From CAYZTD01 sp964473335 (GTDB lineage: Archaea; Thermoplasmatota; E2; DHVEG-1), in the NCBI GenBank assembly GCA_964473335.1, contig CAYYOO010000088.1:1-5641 (forward strand): a stretch of DNA of 5,641 bases. The letters run 5' to 3'. The notes beneath the pieces are model-generated. The model saw only the letters and a program-made list of their open reading frames with translations, was not told the DNA's origin and made no database searches. Positions within the stretch are counted from its first letter, which is position 1. The number at the start of each line of letters is the position of its first letter. Positions 5,617-5,641 of this stretch are shown here, piece after piece. The position numbers and the translations under genes were made by a program.

Positions 5617-5641
5617 TGGATTTTGAATACAAAATGGTGAT
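5616..5641 (+). CDS. 5' end of a downstream gene (partial, cut by right edge)
   Basis: ATG at 5616-5618 shares its A with the TAA of the preceding gene (TAATG), a usual sign of translational coupling. The visible codons read MDFEYKMV and the frame is open to the edge. GATGATGAAT just upstream could act as a weak Shine-Dalgarno region. Eight residues do not allow identification. The arrangement suggests that this gene is cotranscribed with the small beta-barrel gene. Confidence 0.5.

Noticed and set aside
1..5641. Mobile elements, CRISPR arrays, tRNA or other RNA genes, defence or toxin-antitoxin systems
   Set aside because: Reading both strands I found no terminal inverted repeats, transposase motifs, regularly spaced repeats or tRNA-like folds.

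Overview
The window reads as a stretch of AT-rich archaeal chromosome, most likely from a Euryarchaeota/Thermoplasmatota-type lineage. The evidence is an archaeal short-form PRPP synthetase, a geranylgeranyl-reductase-family flavoprotein of the kind used to saturate archaeal isoprenoid lipids, TATA (box A) elements placed so that several mRNAs would have no leader or a very short one, and almost no strong Shine-Dalgarno sites. The lineage is an inference; no rRNA or marker gene is present.

Layout, left to right. (1) Positions 1-54 hold the last 17 codons of an unidentified + strand gene, followed by T-rich terminator-like tracts. (2) At 143-863 (+) lies a DNA-binding protein with two tandem helix-turn-helix repeats. 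Its start codon (143) and the rest of its reading frame are separated by a +1 frameshift in an A6 run at 197-202, so simple gene calling would report only the part from 438 onward and miss both HTH units. (3) At 852-1703 (-) is prs, PRPP synthetase, overlapping the end of the HTH gene by 12 bp. (4) At 1812-4007 (+), divergent from prs, is a 731-residue exported protein that I do not recognise: signal peptide, long Asn-rich exterior with 13 sequons, one C-terminal membrane helix and a short acidic, tyrosine- and proline-rich cytoplasmic tail. (5) At 4009-5193 (-) is a geranylgeranyl-reductase-family protein, convergent with the surface protein and separated from it by one base. (6) At 5257-5616 (+) is a small protein with a PRC-barrel-like core (probably DUF5749), divergent from the reductase. 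(7) At 5616 the next + strand gene starts in a TAATG overlap and runs off the edge.

The genes alternate between convergent and divergent pairs, so the window is not one operon. PRPP synthetase serves nucleotide and cofactor synthesis, the reductase serves membrane-lipid maturation, and the surface protein is anchored in that membrane; any closer functional link would be guesswork. The main discoveries are the hidden, frameshifted tandem-HTH gene, the unrecognised surface protein, and two compact divergent promoter regions with repeat elements. I see no mobile element, CRISPR array, RNA gene or defence system.
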